From Lunularia cruciata (Eukaryota; Streptophyta; Marchantiopsida; Lunulariales; Lunulariaceae), in contig OX419755.1 in assembly GCA_948567375.1 (NCBI GenBank), positions 12,095,001-12,159,000 of the forward strand: a stretch of DNA of 64,000 nt, written 5' to 3'. Positions 10,486-21,172 of this stretch are shown one piece after another. Position numbers and translations under genes: made by a program. The first letter of the stretch is position 1. Each line of letters begins with the position of its first letter. The notes under the pieces are model-generated. The model saw only the letters and a list, made by a program, of their open reading frames with translations, was not told the DNA's origin and did no database searches.

Positions 10486-13095
10486 GTGCAACTCTATAAA
10501 AATCGAAACTGCAACGACAAAATGTCGAGCAATTTTCCTTTGCCGTTGAGGAGTTGTCTTGCAGGTGATTGGGGAAAGGGAAATAGAGTTGGACTCATGT
10601 TAGTGCGTAAGGGAGAAGTCGAGAGAGAGAAATCGAGAGACCAAAAGAAAGCAGAAGAGATGGGAGGAGGGAAGAAGAACTCCAAATTTGCAATGAGAAA
10701 TCATGCAATTCGGAGATTAGATATAGTAGCAAGGATCGAAGTCTTGAGCCGACTTCGGATCACTTTTCTTGCATGGAACTGGAACGTAAGTTTTCCAAGA
10801 TTCATGACAGAAATCATCGAGAGTAAATGTCTCAATGGTCCCGAGGAAGAAGGGAAGAGAGGAAATCCGACTTGCTGGACAGAGTCGGATTGGAGACTCG
10901 TACTCGAGAAGGAGGTAGGCTCGGAGCAGGGAGCCACGTTCTTGGGGAAAGGAGAGATAGCCCAAGAAACATAGGAGGTGAGAGATGCCTTCTCGTTGAA
11001 GAGGACAAAGAATGGGTATAAAGTTGAGAGCTATAAAGACCCAGTGAGGAGAGGAATTGTGAGTGCACTAATGGCCCTCCTGAAGCCGGAGAGAACTACC
11101 TATGCGATGAAACACCAAGCGGTGTTCTTTCACAAGTTATTTGCAGGAGAACCGATAAATTGGGCAAGGTGCTTTCATGGAAGAACGAGGCAGATGGTGT
11201 GGAATCTGCAGGATAAGTCGCCTCCACACTACATCGTACCATTTGCAGCCCATTTTTACCTCGGGTTAAATCTGCTCAATGTGGCGGAGCGTAATCAAAT
11301 GGTGTCTCATTTCCATCCTGATTTGAGAAGAGAAGTCGACGCAGAGGAGCAGCAATACATTCTCCAAATCCGGAGCACAGACGATTACTACGCAAAGACA
11401 AGGAAGAACGTGGAGGTTGTTGAAAGTACCCCGACAAAGAAGAGAACTCGGCAAGCAGAAGCTGAAGAAAACAAGAAACCTCAGAAAATGCAGAAAAATA
11501 ACCCGAGGCGAGGAATGGTGGTGATTGAGTCGGAAGATGAAGACTCAGAAGGCGAAGCCGAGCTCAAGACGGAGGACTCGGACCGTGAGGATGAACCTGA
11601 GCTGACATTGCAAAGTGGAGATACGAGCAGTGATAGTGAGGAAGGAGGAGAGATGACATCGGTACCAGCGGCTGAAGAATACGAAGAAAAAATGCAAGCC
11701 GAAGTAGAAACCGAAGACAATGCGGCACTGGAAGACGAAGTACCAGTGTGCGAGGAGAAGAAGATCGCAGTACAGCGAGGAATTTGCTCGAGACGTAAGG
11801 CGAAGTGTGAAGTGGGACCGAGTAGAGTGAAGGAAGAAGTAGAAGGAAGCTCGGGCAGTGAGGCATTGATTCCGATATGAAGACTCCAGAGAAGAAGGCG
11901 AGTATCGGGAGAACACAAGGAAAGAAGAGAGACCACTCCGCAGGAGGACGAAGTTGTCAGTAATGGAGTAGATTTCCTGCAGATGGTAGTATGCCCGCTG
12001 TTGGTGAAGATGGAGAAGAAGAAGAAGGAGATGCAGTCTACTTGTCCAGAGGTAAAGACTGTGTTGCAGGTCTTATCAAGATTGGAAGAAGAAAACTCGG
12101 AGTTGAAGAAGAGTATAACCCGAGGAGAGGAAGAGAGAGAAGTACTGCAAGCAGAAGCAGTCAAGAGGAGTCAAGTAATCAAAGACTTGAAGAGAGAAGT
12201 GAGTTATCGAGAAGATCTTGCGAGGAAGAGTGACATCGCAAGGGAGAGATAGGTAGCGGAGCATGAAATCTTGAAGCAGCAGTTTGCTGATCCAAGAGTC
12301 GAACTCATCCATGCTATGGCGAGGGTAGCATCGAAGGATCAAGAGCTCGATCGAGTGATGGAGAGTATGGAGGAGAAGAAGCAACTCTGGCAGCGAGAGT
12401 TGGCTGCGAGATATAGAGAAGAAGAGAGATTACAAGACTTACTTCGTAATCAGGAAGAGAAGGTTGCACAGAAGGAGAAAGAGAAGGAAGCGGTGAAGGC
12501 CGAATTCGAAGAAGAATTGGCGATGTACAGAGAAGAATGGCTCGCAGATCGGGAACATGAACGCAAGACAAGATTAGAGCCATTGAAGGAAATTGTCCTC
12601 AGAGTAAACGCAATGTTGAGTGCAGAGGCCAGCGTTTGAATTGAAGAGACGAGATTGCACGAGTTAAAACTGTTGGTGCAGGAAACGAGGCAAAGACAAG
12701 CAAAAGATATAGATTTGAATGCCTTGTTGATTAAATTGAGAACTCGTGTAGATAGGAAGATCTTAGAAGTAGAAGACAATATCGCAATTACATTAAACTT
12801 AGTGAGAATAGAGTTAGAAAAGCTTTGGCAGGATGTTAAGGCAAAACCCGAAGTAGATAACATCGGGATCCAAATGTCTTTGGAGTTGCCCTTAGAGACA
12901 TTAGAGAAGAGTGGGTCGAAGGATGAGGAGTTAGATAGATTACCCACTAGTGCAATTTCAGATCAGGAAAGAGAATTGCTGGATCTGGTAGAAGATGTGG
13001 GAGATCTGAAACCCGAGGAAAATGTAGTAGGAAGTAAGATTACTTTGGGTTCAGGTTTGAAAGCCGAGGAAGAAGTAGACATCGGATCGGATTAG
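10486..13095 (+). pseudogene. Acidic coiled-coil protein of the 3.8-kb unit (broken)
   Basis: One long reading frame set runs from ATG 10486 (or 10522, MSSNFPLPL) to TAG 13095, interrupted by in-frame stops at 10972, 11878, 12250 and 12637. At least two of these can be checked in the inverted copy, which has CAA and CGA there, so they are C-to-T nonsense changes. Order: basic N-terminus; conserved block VFFHKLFAGEPINWARCFHG and SPPHYIVPFAAHFYLGLN (about 11120-11290); basic cluster; acidic region (VIESEDEDSEGEAELKTEDS); then about 1 kb of Glu/Lys/Arg-rich heptad-like coiled coil. It has no protease, polymerase or integrase motifs. It could be a highly modified gag or a U3-encoded accessory protein. 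Function unknown. Confidence 0.6.
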
Positions 13096-13890
13096 TAACC
13101 GATTTGAGATTTGAAGGGGCAGATATGAAGAGGTGCATTGTCATTTCGGATCTACAGGTTAGAACAGTTGTTGTAGAAACGGTATAGTTGTTAGAACTGT
13201 CGATTTGCTTTACTATTTAAGAGTGGCATTCGCAGGAAATTGTTGTTCAGTGCTCATTATTTTTGAGAATAGATAAAGCAAAGTGCTGTGAAGCAGTGCT
13301 CGTCGCTTGAGCTTGATTCCGAGTATCAACTTTGTAATTGTGTTTGTGAGTGTTTGGAGAAATTTGAAGTGCAAGTCAGAGTGCTTGTTGGATGTTGGAT
13401 TCCACAGCCTTGATCTTTGTTCTGTGTGTTTGATCCTGAGTGAAGTGTAATCAAAGCAATGCCTTGACAGATCTGAGAGGAATTGTAGTGTTGGTAGTAT
13501 TCTGCATGTGTGAGTGCAGGGCAAAGTTGATGTGAAGCAATTTCGATCGAGGAAGTTGTGCCTTCAGTGGAGGGGTAGAACACAATTCTGAGGCAAAGTC
13601 GTTTTGCAGTGAAGTGCCGTTCTCAGGAGAGCCTGAATCATCACAATCAAGATTGTTTGGAAAGATTTGATGAAGTTGTGATTATGGAGTGTTAATTTGT
13701 GACAAGATTGCGAGTCAGTGCTTGTTACTCTCTTCTGGGTGTGGTTTCTACCTGAGAGACTAAAGAAGAACTCAAGAAGAACTGAAATTGTTACTTTGCT
13801 TCGTATTTGGACATTTCTGACTCGTATCTCTGCGGGAATGAACTTTACTTACCCGATTACCGCAAAAGTGATATTTGCCGGGTTATCACA
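13096..13890 (+). other. Non-coding right end of the 3.8-kb unit
   Basis: No ORF of note. It contains a TATA-like CTATTTAAG near 13213 and many Gly/Val-codon-like GT-rich stretches without frame. It ends GGGTTATCACA. If the unit is a long LTR, this would be R and U5. Confidence 0.4.
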
Positions 13891-15020
13891 AACATAGTAG
13901 TAGCTCCACCAGAAGAGCCACATAACATACACCTCAAGCCTACACATACAAGTGCCAAGCTTGGGTCCATAGTATCATCAATGTTTGGGAGGTGGCATGG
14001 TGCACAATTGCACACATGATCCTTCCAAACAACACCATCACATCCTTCCAACACTGATGACTTCAGATGGCAAAACCTCATGCACTCTCAAGATAGTGCG
14101 GCCTATAGAAACATCAAGTGTTGTCAATGTTGTCTGCTGTAGATATACATAGTCTCCTGGATGAAATTGACGGATCAAGGGTCTATAACCTCCTCCTCAA
14201 ATGGTAGCATAGCGTAAAGTATTTTTATGTTGAGCAATTGCCAAGTTCTCAAAGGCCATCGGTATCATTCTCCAAAAGATCTCTACCCGTTGAGAATATG
14301 CGCTCGTCCATACATCTGGATCATCCAAGTCCAAAACTACAGTAGTATCTCAACAAATGGCGGCAGGTAAATCTGGATCTCGTCCATAGAGTAGGAAGTA
14401 AGGAGAGAAAGATGCTAAGGAAGCTTGTCGGCTGAACCAATAGCCCATGGCCAACCAAGGTAATCGGAGATCCCAATCTCCCAAGTGTGCCTCTCTGCAA
14501 ACCATATTTTTGCAATCCTCTCTTCATTGTCTGAACCACTCTCTCTGCTAAGCCATCTGCCTCAAGGTGATCTTGGGATGTAGTACAATGATCAATCAAA
14601 GTCTTGTCACACAAGACCTGAAAATCTCCCAAGAATTCTATACCCTGATTAGTCAAAACCTCAGCAAGTGCACCCAAATGACTGAGAACTCAATCTAGGA
14701 ATGAGTAAGATGTCCCTTCACTACACTTGTCAAGAAGGGCCACCAACTCAATCCACTTGGAGAAGTGCTCCACCATCACCAAAATATACCAACGATGTCT
14801 CACAGTCAACGGTAAAGGTCCAGCAAAGTCCAAACTCCAACGGTAACCCAATCCTATGATAGGTAATGGGTGTAACTATGGCGTAGGAGCATTGAATGAT
14901 GCTCTAACTCGATCACACACCACACATCTGGCAACAAATTGTTGTACCTTGGTTTGCATACCGCACCACCAATAATGACTCTAGAGTAAGCTATATATAT
15001 GCTTGACTCCAAAATGTCCT
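13891..15020 (-). pseudogene. Family B integrase and first half of PHD finger
   Basis: On the minus strand from about 15000: a zinc-binding tail (CVVCDRV), core start YRWSLDFAGPLPLTV with the first Asp (about 14835), then EVLTNQGIEFLGDFQVL where the usual second catalytic Asp (TDQG) is Asn (about 14650), and the Glu in HLEADGLAERVVQ (about 14560). After the core come KDHVCNCAPCHLP and VGLRCMLCGSSGGATTMFV, which is the first Cys pair of the PHD finger, cut at 13895 by the inserted unit. The Asp-to-Asn change would abolish integration. Confidence 0.75.
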
Positions 15021-15299
15021 AGCTCATCATGAGCATGAAGAACCAATTGTGGTCTCTGAGATGGAAGTGGTACTACTTGTACTCCACCATCCTCTCATAC
15101 ACGCAAAAGGTGTCTGCCTTCCAATCTAAACTGTCAAGCTCGCTAAAGAATATGGTCACTCTCCTTGGCCCCAACTCTGCCACCCACAACACCAGTGTGA
15201 AGATAGTCCATCACTAAAACATCATCAGGAATGTCTCACTAAACTGTACCAATATCTTCACTCTTTGGATCCATGACCTCAATAACTCATCTTGTATGG

Positions 15300-16620
15300 G
15301 TTGAGAGAGATACCACCAAAGCCTCAGAAAATATACATAAAAAGGCAGATGTATGCCAACATGGCACCATCTCCTCATCTGTCTCACCATGCCAATGTGC
15401 TCCGGTCTGATCTTGCTGGCTGGGACATGGGTTTCTACTCAACCCATCTGCATCACGGTTCACCGCTCCAAGTTTGTGAACAACCGCAAAATCATATTCC
15501 TATAAAATCAGAGCTTATCGTGTAAGCTTCCTTGAAAGCTTTTCGGACTCCATCAACCACTTCAGTGGCTGATGATCAGTGATGAGAGTGGAGGGGTTAC
15601 CAAATAGGTAACATCAGAAATGTGCTACTGCCCAAACTGCTGCTAAGCACTCTCCCTCATATGAACTATACTTTGCCTTTGCTGAATTGTTGGAGCGACT
15701 AGCATAGGCCACCACAAACTCCTTCCCCTCATCAGCATGTTGGGTGAGCACCGCTCCAAGTCCCAACATACTCCAATCAGTATGAACTTGAAATGGTCAT
15801 CCTCTGATTGGTCTCCTCAAAATAGGAGCAGATGTCAACCTCTCCTTGAGCTCTACAAAAGCTCTCTCTTGCTCATCTCCCCAACACCACTCCTATGTAA
15901 GCTTGGTCAGCTTCGTCAAGGCCTTGGTAATGGCACTAAATCCTCTAACATAGCAACGATAGAAGTTTGCCAACCCAAGGAATGCTTGCACCCTGCTCAC
16001 ATCCTTAGGCCGAGGAATACGTGCAATAGCCTCCACTTTGGTCTATTGAACACCAAGTCCTCCGGGGTAGATAGTATGACCCAAATACTCAACTTGCTTG
16101 TGGAAGAACCTACACTTCCCAGGATGTAATTTGAGTCCATGAGATCTCAACCTCTCAAACACCTCAAACAATTGTCTCTTATGCTCCTCCACAATAGTGC
16201 TATAGACCAAAATGTCATCAATATAACACCAAGCAAAATCCAATCTAGCTAGGATTCTATCCATGACTCTCTAGAACTCAGTAGGAGTGTTCTTCAACCC
16301 AAACGGTAAGAACCTCCACTGATATAACACATCCTTGCCATGAGGATCAATAGCCTAGAATGTTGTCTTGGACTTATCCTCCTCCTTGATTGGCAACTGA
16401 TGCTATCCTGCTCAAAGATCCAAAGTACTGAAGACCTTTGCATGCCTAATCGCATCAAAAATCTCCTCTGGTGTAGGCATGGCATACCAATCAGCCCTAG
16501 TCTATTGGTTGATAGGATGGTAATTTCCACACATCCACCTATCTGTGTAGTTTCCATGCATATCCTTCTTGGTTGGCATCACTGTCCCTGATGCATACTC
16601 TCCATGTGAAATCTCCACCA
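15300..16620 (-). pseudogene. Family B reverse transcriptase and RNase H
   Basis: Reading downwards: YAMPTPEEIFDAIRHAKVFST, HQLPIKEEDKSKTTF, DVLYQWRFLPFGLKNTPTEF, then the catalytic box FAWCYIDDILVYS (Y-I-D-D, about 16214-16225), LKLHPGKCRFFHKQVEYLGH, and the RNase H-like region [18 protein letters not shown] and LITDHQPLKWLMES (about 15570). This is the standard Ty3/gypsy order. Frame changes occur at about 16290 and stops are scattered through it. The methyltransferase lies immediately upstream (higher coordinates) with a short Pro/Gly-rich linker. Confidence 0.8.
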
Positions 16621-17219
16621 AACCAGCCTCAAAAAGGTCACTACTCCGGCTCTAAATCAATGTCCTCTCCATATCACTATAGCAATAAGGACGTCAAAAA
16701 ATTGATGTATTGCTAGTCAGCTCAATTTGTATACCATGTCCCTTCAAAGCACCCAAATCCTTCATACTTAAGGCAAAAAAACTCATGTGACTCCTCAAGA
16801 ACCCTCTGTCTTTCCTCTCCAACAAGCTTGGGTCCAAGATCTGGCTCCCAAGTATCCTCTATAACTATTGTAGGAGTGGAAGACGTGCTGATTGGCTGCT
16901 ACACTAGGCCATTAGGAGCAATAGTGTCATGCCTCCGACCTCTAGAGGTCCCAACCTCTGTGTGAAAAACTCCCTCCACTCTGGCTGCAAGCTCCACACG
17001 TCCTCTAGCTGCATCCCAAGTGGACCAAGGGTGTAATCCAAGTAGCCCACGCTCACCTGGATGGACTCCAAGTAGACTACTCTCCCTAGTAGCTATTGGT
17101 TGTATCCCAAGAATACCATGTCCACTCAATCCATTGCCCCCAACATGTGCCTGAATCATCTCGATAGGCACAGGGCTCACAAGTGTCTAAGTGGTGATGC
17201 CTATCACGCACATCCTACG
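16621..17219 (-). other. Linker between methyltransferase and reverse transcriptase
   Basis: The minus-strand frame 17180-16899 reads a Gly/His-rich, low-complexity segment (HVGGNGLSGHGILG, ESSLLGVHPGERGLLGLHP). It has internal imperfect repeats of a GLLG-HP motif. A weaker coding stretch follows (PGSQILDPSLLERKDR in one frame) before the polymerase starts. No known domain is recognised. Confidence 0.4.
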
Positions 17220-18300
17220 CTACTCTGCCAAGCCAAGGCTCACAATCCAGGTCAAATAGTTTAGGTCCATAGCCTGATCTAACACTTGACGCCTAGATGC
17301 CTCTGACACTGTTGGAACAACGGTAATACCGGTGCAAAAACCCATCGCCCGCTCTCTCTCATCAACGTTGGGCTCCACCAACTACTGTAACTGTGAGTCC
17401 CAAACAAGTCTAGGTCCTCCCTCTTGAAAAGCATGAGAGCTTAGGAAACTCATGAGTGTAGGAAATGCGGCTCTAGGCTGTCCAACTAGGTTTACCACTA
17501 CCATATGTGACCTATTAGCCACTACCACTCTCTGAGACTAACGCCCAACATCCAAGATATCATCAACAAGGATGTAGTCAAGTCACTAAATCCCATCATA
17601 AGCATGTTGTAGAGCCTCTTTGGGTAAGAGGTTTGTCCACCAAAGATGAAGACGATGAGCCCCGTGATCCCATTGTGGTTACATCTAACAATATAGCAGG
17701 TCCCATCCAAGAATGGACCTGATGTGTACTCGCCACCACTCTAGTGCAAGAATCACCCATCAAAGGAACGTTCTCCCAAAGGTAAATTGGAGAAACGGAT
17801 TGATGAACTTGGAGATATTGTAATATCCATTACATCTCCCAAAACACACCAGAACAAGGATCCTGAAGACCCAAACCTCTACGAGCATGTGTATGTCCCT
17901 GACATGGCCATCCAAAAATCAACAAGTGAATAGGCCCATGTCTCTCCAAATCATGCACCCCCAATAAGGAAATGTCTACTGGTAGGGCCTTTTGTAACCT
18001 TTGACTGCTTACATCAATAATAACTCCGGATATTGGTAGGCCAAGTGTGCCACATGATGTAGAGAGACTCGCCTAGCAATCTCATCTCCTTCTACATACA
18101 AGTACCTCTATACTTGTATACCCGCCTGTAATACCATAGCTAGTTCGGTGTTAATCCCACCAAACAACTCCAATAGACATATCCCCTCTATTGGATACTA
18201 CCAAGCAATGAGTGTGGTATCTAGAGGTGTCAAAGCAATCGCCTCTGGAAGCTCATCCTCACACTCATCTCCTAATGGTATGAAGGCTCCACTCCAAGCC
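17220..18300 (-). pseudogene. C5-cytosine DNA methyltransferase domain inside the retrotransposon
   Basis: On the minus strand the conserved motifs of DNA (cytosine-5) methyltransferases occur in canonical order. Motif I is LLELFGGINTELAMVLQAG (about 18110-18175) and motif II is YVEGDEIARR. Motif IV is FGWPCQGHTHARRGLGLQDP with the catalytic Pro-Cys-Gln at 17899-17907. Motif VI is LWENVPLMGDS with Glu-Asn-Val at 17767-17775. Motif VIII is AHRLHLWWTNLLPKE (about 17620-17665, after a frameshift), and motifs IX-X are DERERAMGFCTGIT and SEASRRQVLDQAM (about 17260-17375). The enzyme would transfer methyl from AdoMet to cytosine. The order is not the rearranged one of plant DRM enzymes; it looks more like Dnmt3-type. 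Several stops and one frameshift make this copy inactive. Confidence 0.82.
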
Positions 18301-18715
18301 TACTGCACCAACCAATCTGCATGTTGTTGTAATGCCTCCTCTGAACTCCACAATGGAACATCCAAGGTGGATGGAACAATCCCACTTGTACACCAAATCC
18401 AAGTGATATCCTTTGGTACTGGAGTATCCTCTACATGGGCGTTCCACTCCAACAAATCACCAAGCCAAGTAACTACACCATTGAAAGCTAAAATTGGTCC
18501 CAAACTATAGTGAGCCAAGACTGCCACTACTGAAGCGTATTAGTAGGCGACATACCCGTCCCTCACCATACTTCCAACCTGGTCTATAGGAGGTTGTCTC
18601 CTCCCAATAGTCAATATTGAAACCCATGGGGTATAACACTGCTCCCTCAATTAGCACATCATATGACTCAACTATTGTCGCAATAGCTTGAGTTCTCACC
18701 ACCAAGCTATCAGTT
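18301..18715 (-). pseudogene. Region between protease and methyltransferase
   Basis: Minus-strand frames 18705-18505 and 18527-18300 read continuous protein without recognised domain: VVRTQAIATIVESYDVLIEG, FNIDYWEETTSYRPGW, then FNGVVTWLGDLLEWNAHVED and SEEALQQHADWLVQ. It leads into an acidic GDECEDELPEA just before methyltransferase motif I. It may be the N-terminal part of the methyltransferase module or the C-terminal part of the protease. Confidence 0.5.
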
Positions 18716-18905
18716 AGATGACCAATCTACACCTAGACAACAAGCTCCCCACCTGTGATGTATTGTGTCGAACCACCACCTAGAGATATCTGGATCTGAA
18801 ATGGACACCTCTCCACATTGGCCTTCCGTAACTCCAAACCGACAATTGTAGCCTTCCCCAACATAAGGGGCTATGCACCAGAGTCTAACAAGACTCTCTA
18901 TGGTG
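18716..18905 (-). pseudogene. Family B retropepsin-like protease core
   Basis: The minus strand reads RVLLDSGA (catalytic Asp-Ser-Gly, about 18880-18900), a stop, PLMLGKATIVGLELRKANVE and ISLGGGSTQYITGGELVV. D-S-G followed about 10 residues later by a hydrophobic flap-like segment is typical of retrotransposon aspartic proteases. It lies between gag and the methyltransferase, as expected for a Pol polyprotein. Confidence 0.65.
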
Positions 18906-21172
18906 TATAGACCTTCCCTAAAGGTTCCACCAAATGGAAAATCCCCCTTTGGTTATCCAATAGGACAACACCAGGTGTGAACTGTGCTCTCTCAAAGGCC
19001 GGTCTAGTTGGCAACTCCTCTAGTCTAGCTGCTATTGTCTGCCATAAACCACTGGTTGCTGAACAGATCCCATGCTCCTCAACCAAGTTAGCTCTACTAC
19101 CAACCACCTCTGCTCTTGTAGTAGGACTACATCATCCCTACTCTCACAAAGCATGGCAGCCAACCGGAACACTTGGGTTGGGTCAACTCCCAATGTAAAC
19201 ATGTCGCTGGCCAAAAACAAAGGACGCCGCATAATCAGCTGAGCCACCCCCAACATCATGCTAGACTCAGTCTGTGTAGTAGGAGGTGGCTGACTAGCAA
19301 GTAGTCCATCATGTACTCCATCACCACCTACCACACCTGCACTAGGACATCTAGGAACCATGGATGTCATCTGCAATGCCTTAGATAGCGTGAAAGATTG
19401 GGGAAGTCTGACCTATCTCCCAACCTCTCTTCTCTATGGGTCCAACTCCACTGATGCTCCTCTAGGCTCTAGAGCACGTACTACACTCCTAGTCATTGCT
19501 GCAAATGCATCCACCTGTGCTGCTCTGCACATGAAGTCCAAAGCATCTCTATCACCCGCATATGAGGTGGAAGCCTCTATACCTAAATCTGATCTCCCTA
19601 AGCAATAGCCATACTAGCCAATCTCTACTCCAACTGCTCCAACTGCTCAATTTGAGTAGCCATAGTTGTATCAGAAGTAAAGGCAGGTACAACACCCCTA
19701 CTAGGTGTAGATCCTCTACCACCTTGTTCTCCATGAACTGGAGCTCCTCTAATACTTGCCATAGCAGCCCTACCACTTCGTAACTCCGGGTGTAGGTCAA
19801 AACACCGGTCATTAGTGTAACCAAATTTATGGCAATGCTCACTCTACCTCTATGTTGGCTGTGATGCACCAGAGGTATTAGGTCCGCTGCCATGAGTACA
19901 CTCTCTCTTATGGTGAGGTCCACCACAAATCCAACAAGCAACACCACCACTCATTGGCTGCTGCTAACCCAAAAATGAAGGTAAGGGTCTAACCACAATA
20001 GGCCCTCCACTCGCTCCATAGGATCTAGGATGTCCATCATGTCCTCGATAACCAACTAGGCATGGTGCACTTTGCTACACTCTAGAAGAAGTCACCGCCA
20101 TGGATGAGGTCTCCCTACCAAATGCAGATGTCACCACCCTCTCCTCTACCATGTTGAGCTCAATACGCTCAGCCAAACCAAAGACCACTCTCAAAGTAGA
20201 TGAAGTAGCATGTAACAATGTAGCATCACGAACTCTATGTCGCAACTCCTTGTCCATTATCCCATACCAAAACTGGATTGCTTGAGCCTTAGTAACTCCT
20301 TGAGTGAAAGTGAAATTGATCAGCCACCTCATGCAAGTGTATGCCTCGCATAGGCTCTCTCCAGCCTTCCGTTGGAATTCTTGCAAGCTCCTCAGCTTGT
20401 CAGTCTGCATGCCTTGGTAGTACTGCCTCAAACACTAGAAGAACTCCACCATGGGGTTAAACCCCAGTACCACACCACCTCCTACAGCGGTACCTCCACT
20501 CATAGTAGCACTATCTCCGGCTAGTGCACCTCCACTAGCTCCACCAACACTACTTGAGCTAGAACCTGTAGGTATAGCTGATCTACTCTTGGCTACCAAA
20601 CCTGAAGTGATAGAGATATAGTTTGGAGACCAATATTGTCTCCATAACTTGATCTCCTCCAAATGAGCTCTCTTGAACTCATGGTAGTCATCCATTGGTG
20701 GATCCTCCAAGTGCTGAAACAACCCCTTCCATGCCATGAAGGTTGTGAACAAAGTCGGGTTCCGCATCTACTGCAGATTACACCAATTATCAAACTTTTG
20801 GATGAAGTCATCCAACTCAATGGTACCCACTGTACCAAAGTAACGCCTAGGGCCTTTGGAGGCCCCATATATCTTGTCCATGTCCCACAACAATGGTGCG
20901 GACACACCAAGTGCACTCTCAATTGAATCAACTCTTGTGTCAAACTCCAACTTAGAGTCAATCTCCTCCCTCATTGGGACCTGAGATACAAGCTGATACC
21001 AAGCACAACTCCAAGTAAACCCACTGCATATTGTAGGGCTAACTCCTTTGGAATCTCCAAAGAACTCCGTCGTGATAAAGTAACCGCAACAGCAACCAGA
21101 ACCACCAATTGCAACCGCAAATTGCCCACCAAGTGCCAACACCACCACGTGCAAATACCAACTAAGCACCAC
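18906..21172 (-). pseudogene. Family B gag
   Basis: From 21172 downwards: a spacer, then LWDMDKIYGASKGPRRYFGTVG and LDDFIQKFDNWCNLQ, a capsid-like part (FMAWKGLFQHLEDPPMDDYHEF, then LRSLQEFQRKAGESLCEAYTC and QAIQFWYGIMDKELRHRVRDA), and two zinc knuckles (CWICGGPHHKREC, about 19905-19945, and CHKFGYTNDRC, about 19800-19840). It ends in a less conserved tail reaching the protease. Frame changes occur at about 20432, 20768 and within the knuckles. The same protein is found at 25931-26910 and as a scrap at 5548-5763. Confidence 0.75.

Larger units (their letters stand above)
10108..13890 (+). mobile_element. 3783-bp unit with TG/CA ends inserted in the PHD finger
   Basis: The unit begins TGTGGTGCCCACATTTT and ends GCCGGGTTATCACA, flanked by the 5-bp duplication AACAT. 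TG...CA ends and a 5-bp duplication are typical of LTR retroelements, but the first and last several hundred bases do not resemble each other. It is therefore either a very long solo LTR carrying an ORF, or a gag-only or large derivative element. A TATA-like CTATTTAAG (about 13213) about 680 bp before the right end fits a U3/R boundary of a long LTR. A second copy lies inverted at 1-2200. Confidence 0.8.

Noticed and set aside
11481-12164. Minus-strand ORF of 227 codons
   Set aside because: Antisense of the coiled-coil coding region in the second copy, with the same Ser-rich shadow composition.
10108-13890. Class II DNA transposon with terminal inverted repeats
   Set aside because: The two ends share only TGTG/CACA and scattered bases, no transposase is present, and the 5-bp duplication with TG/CA ends fits an LTR-type unit better.
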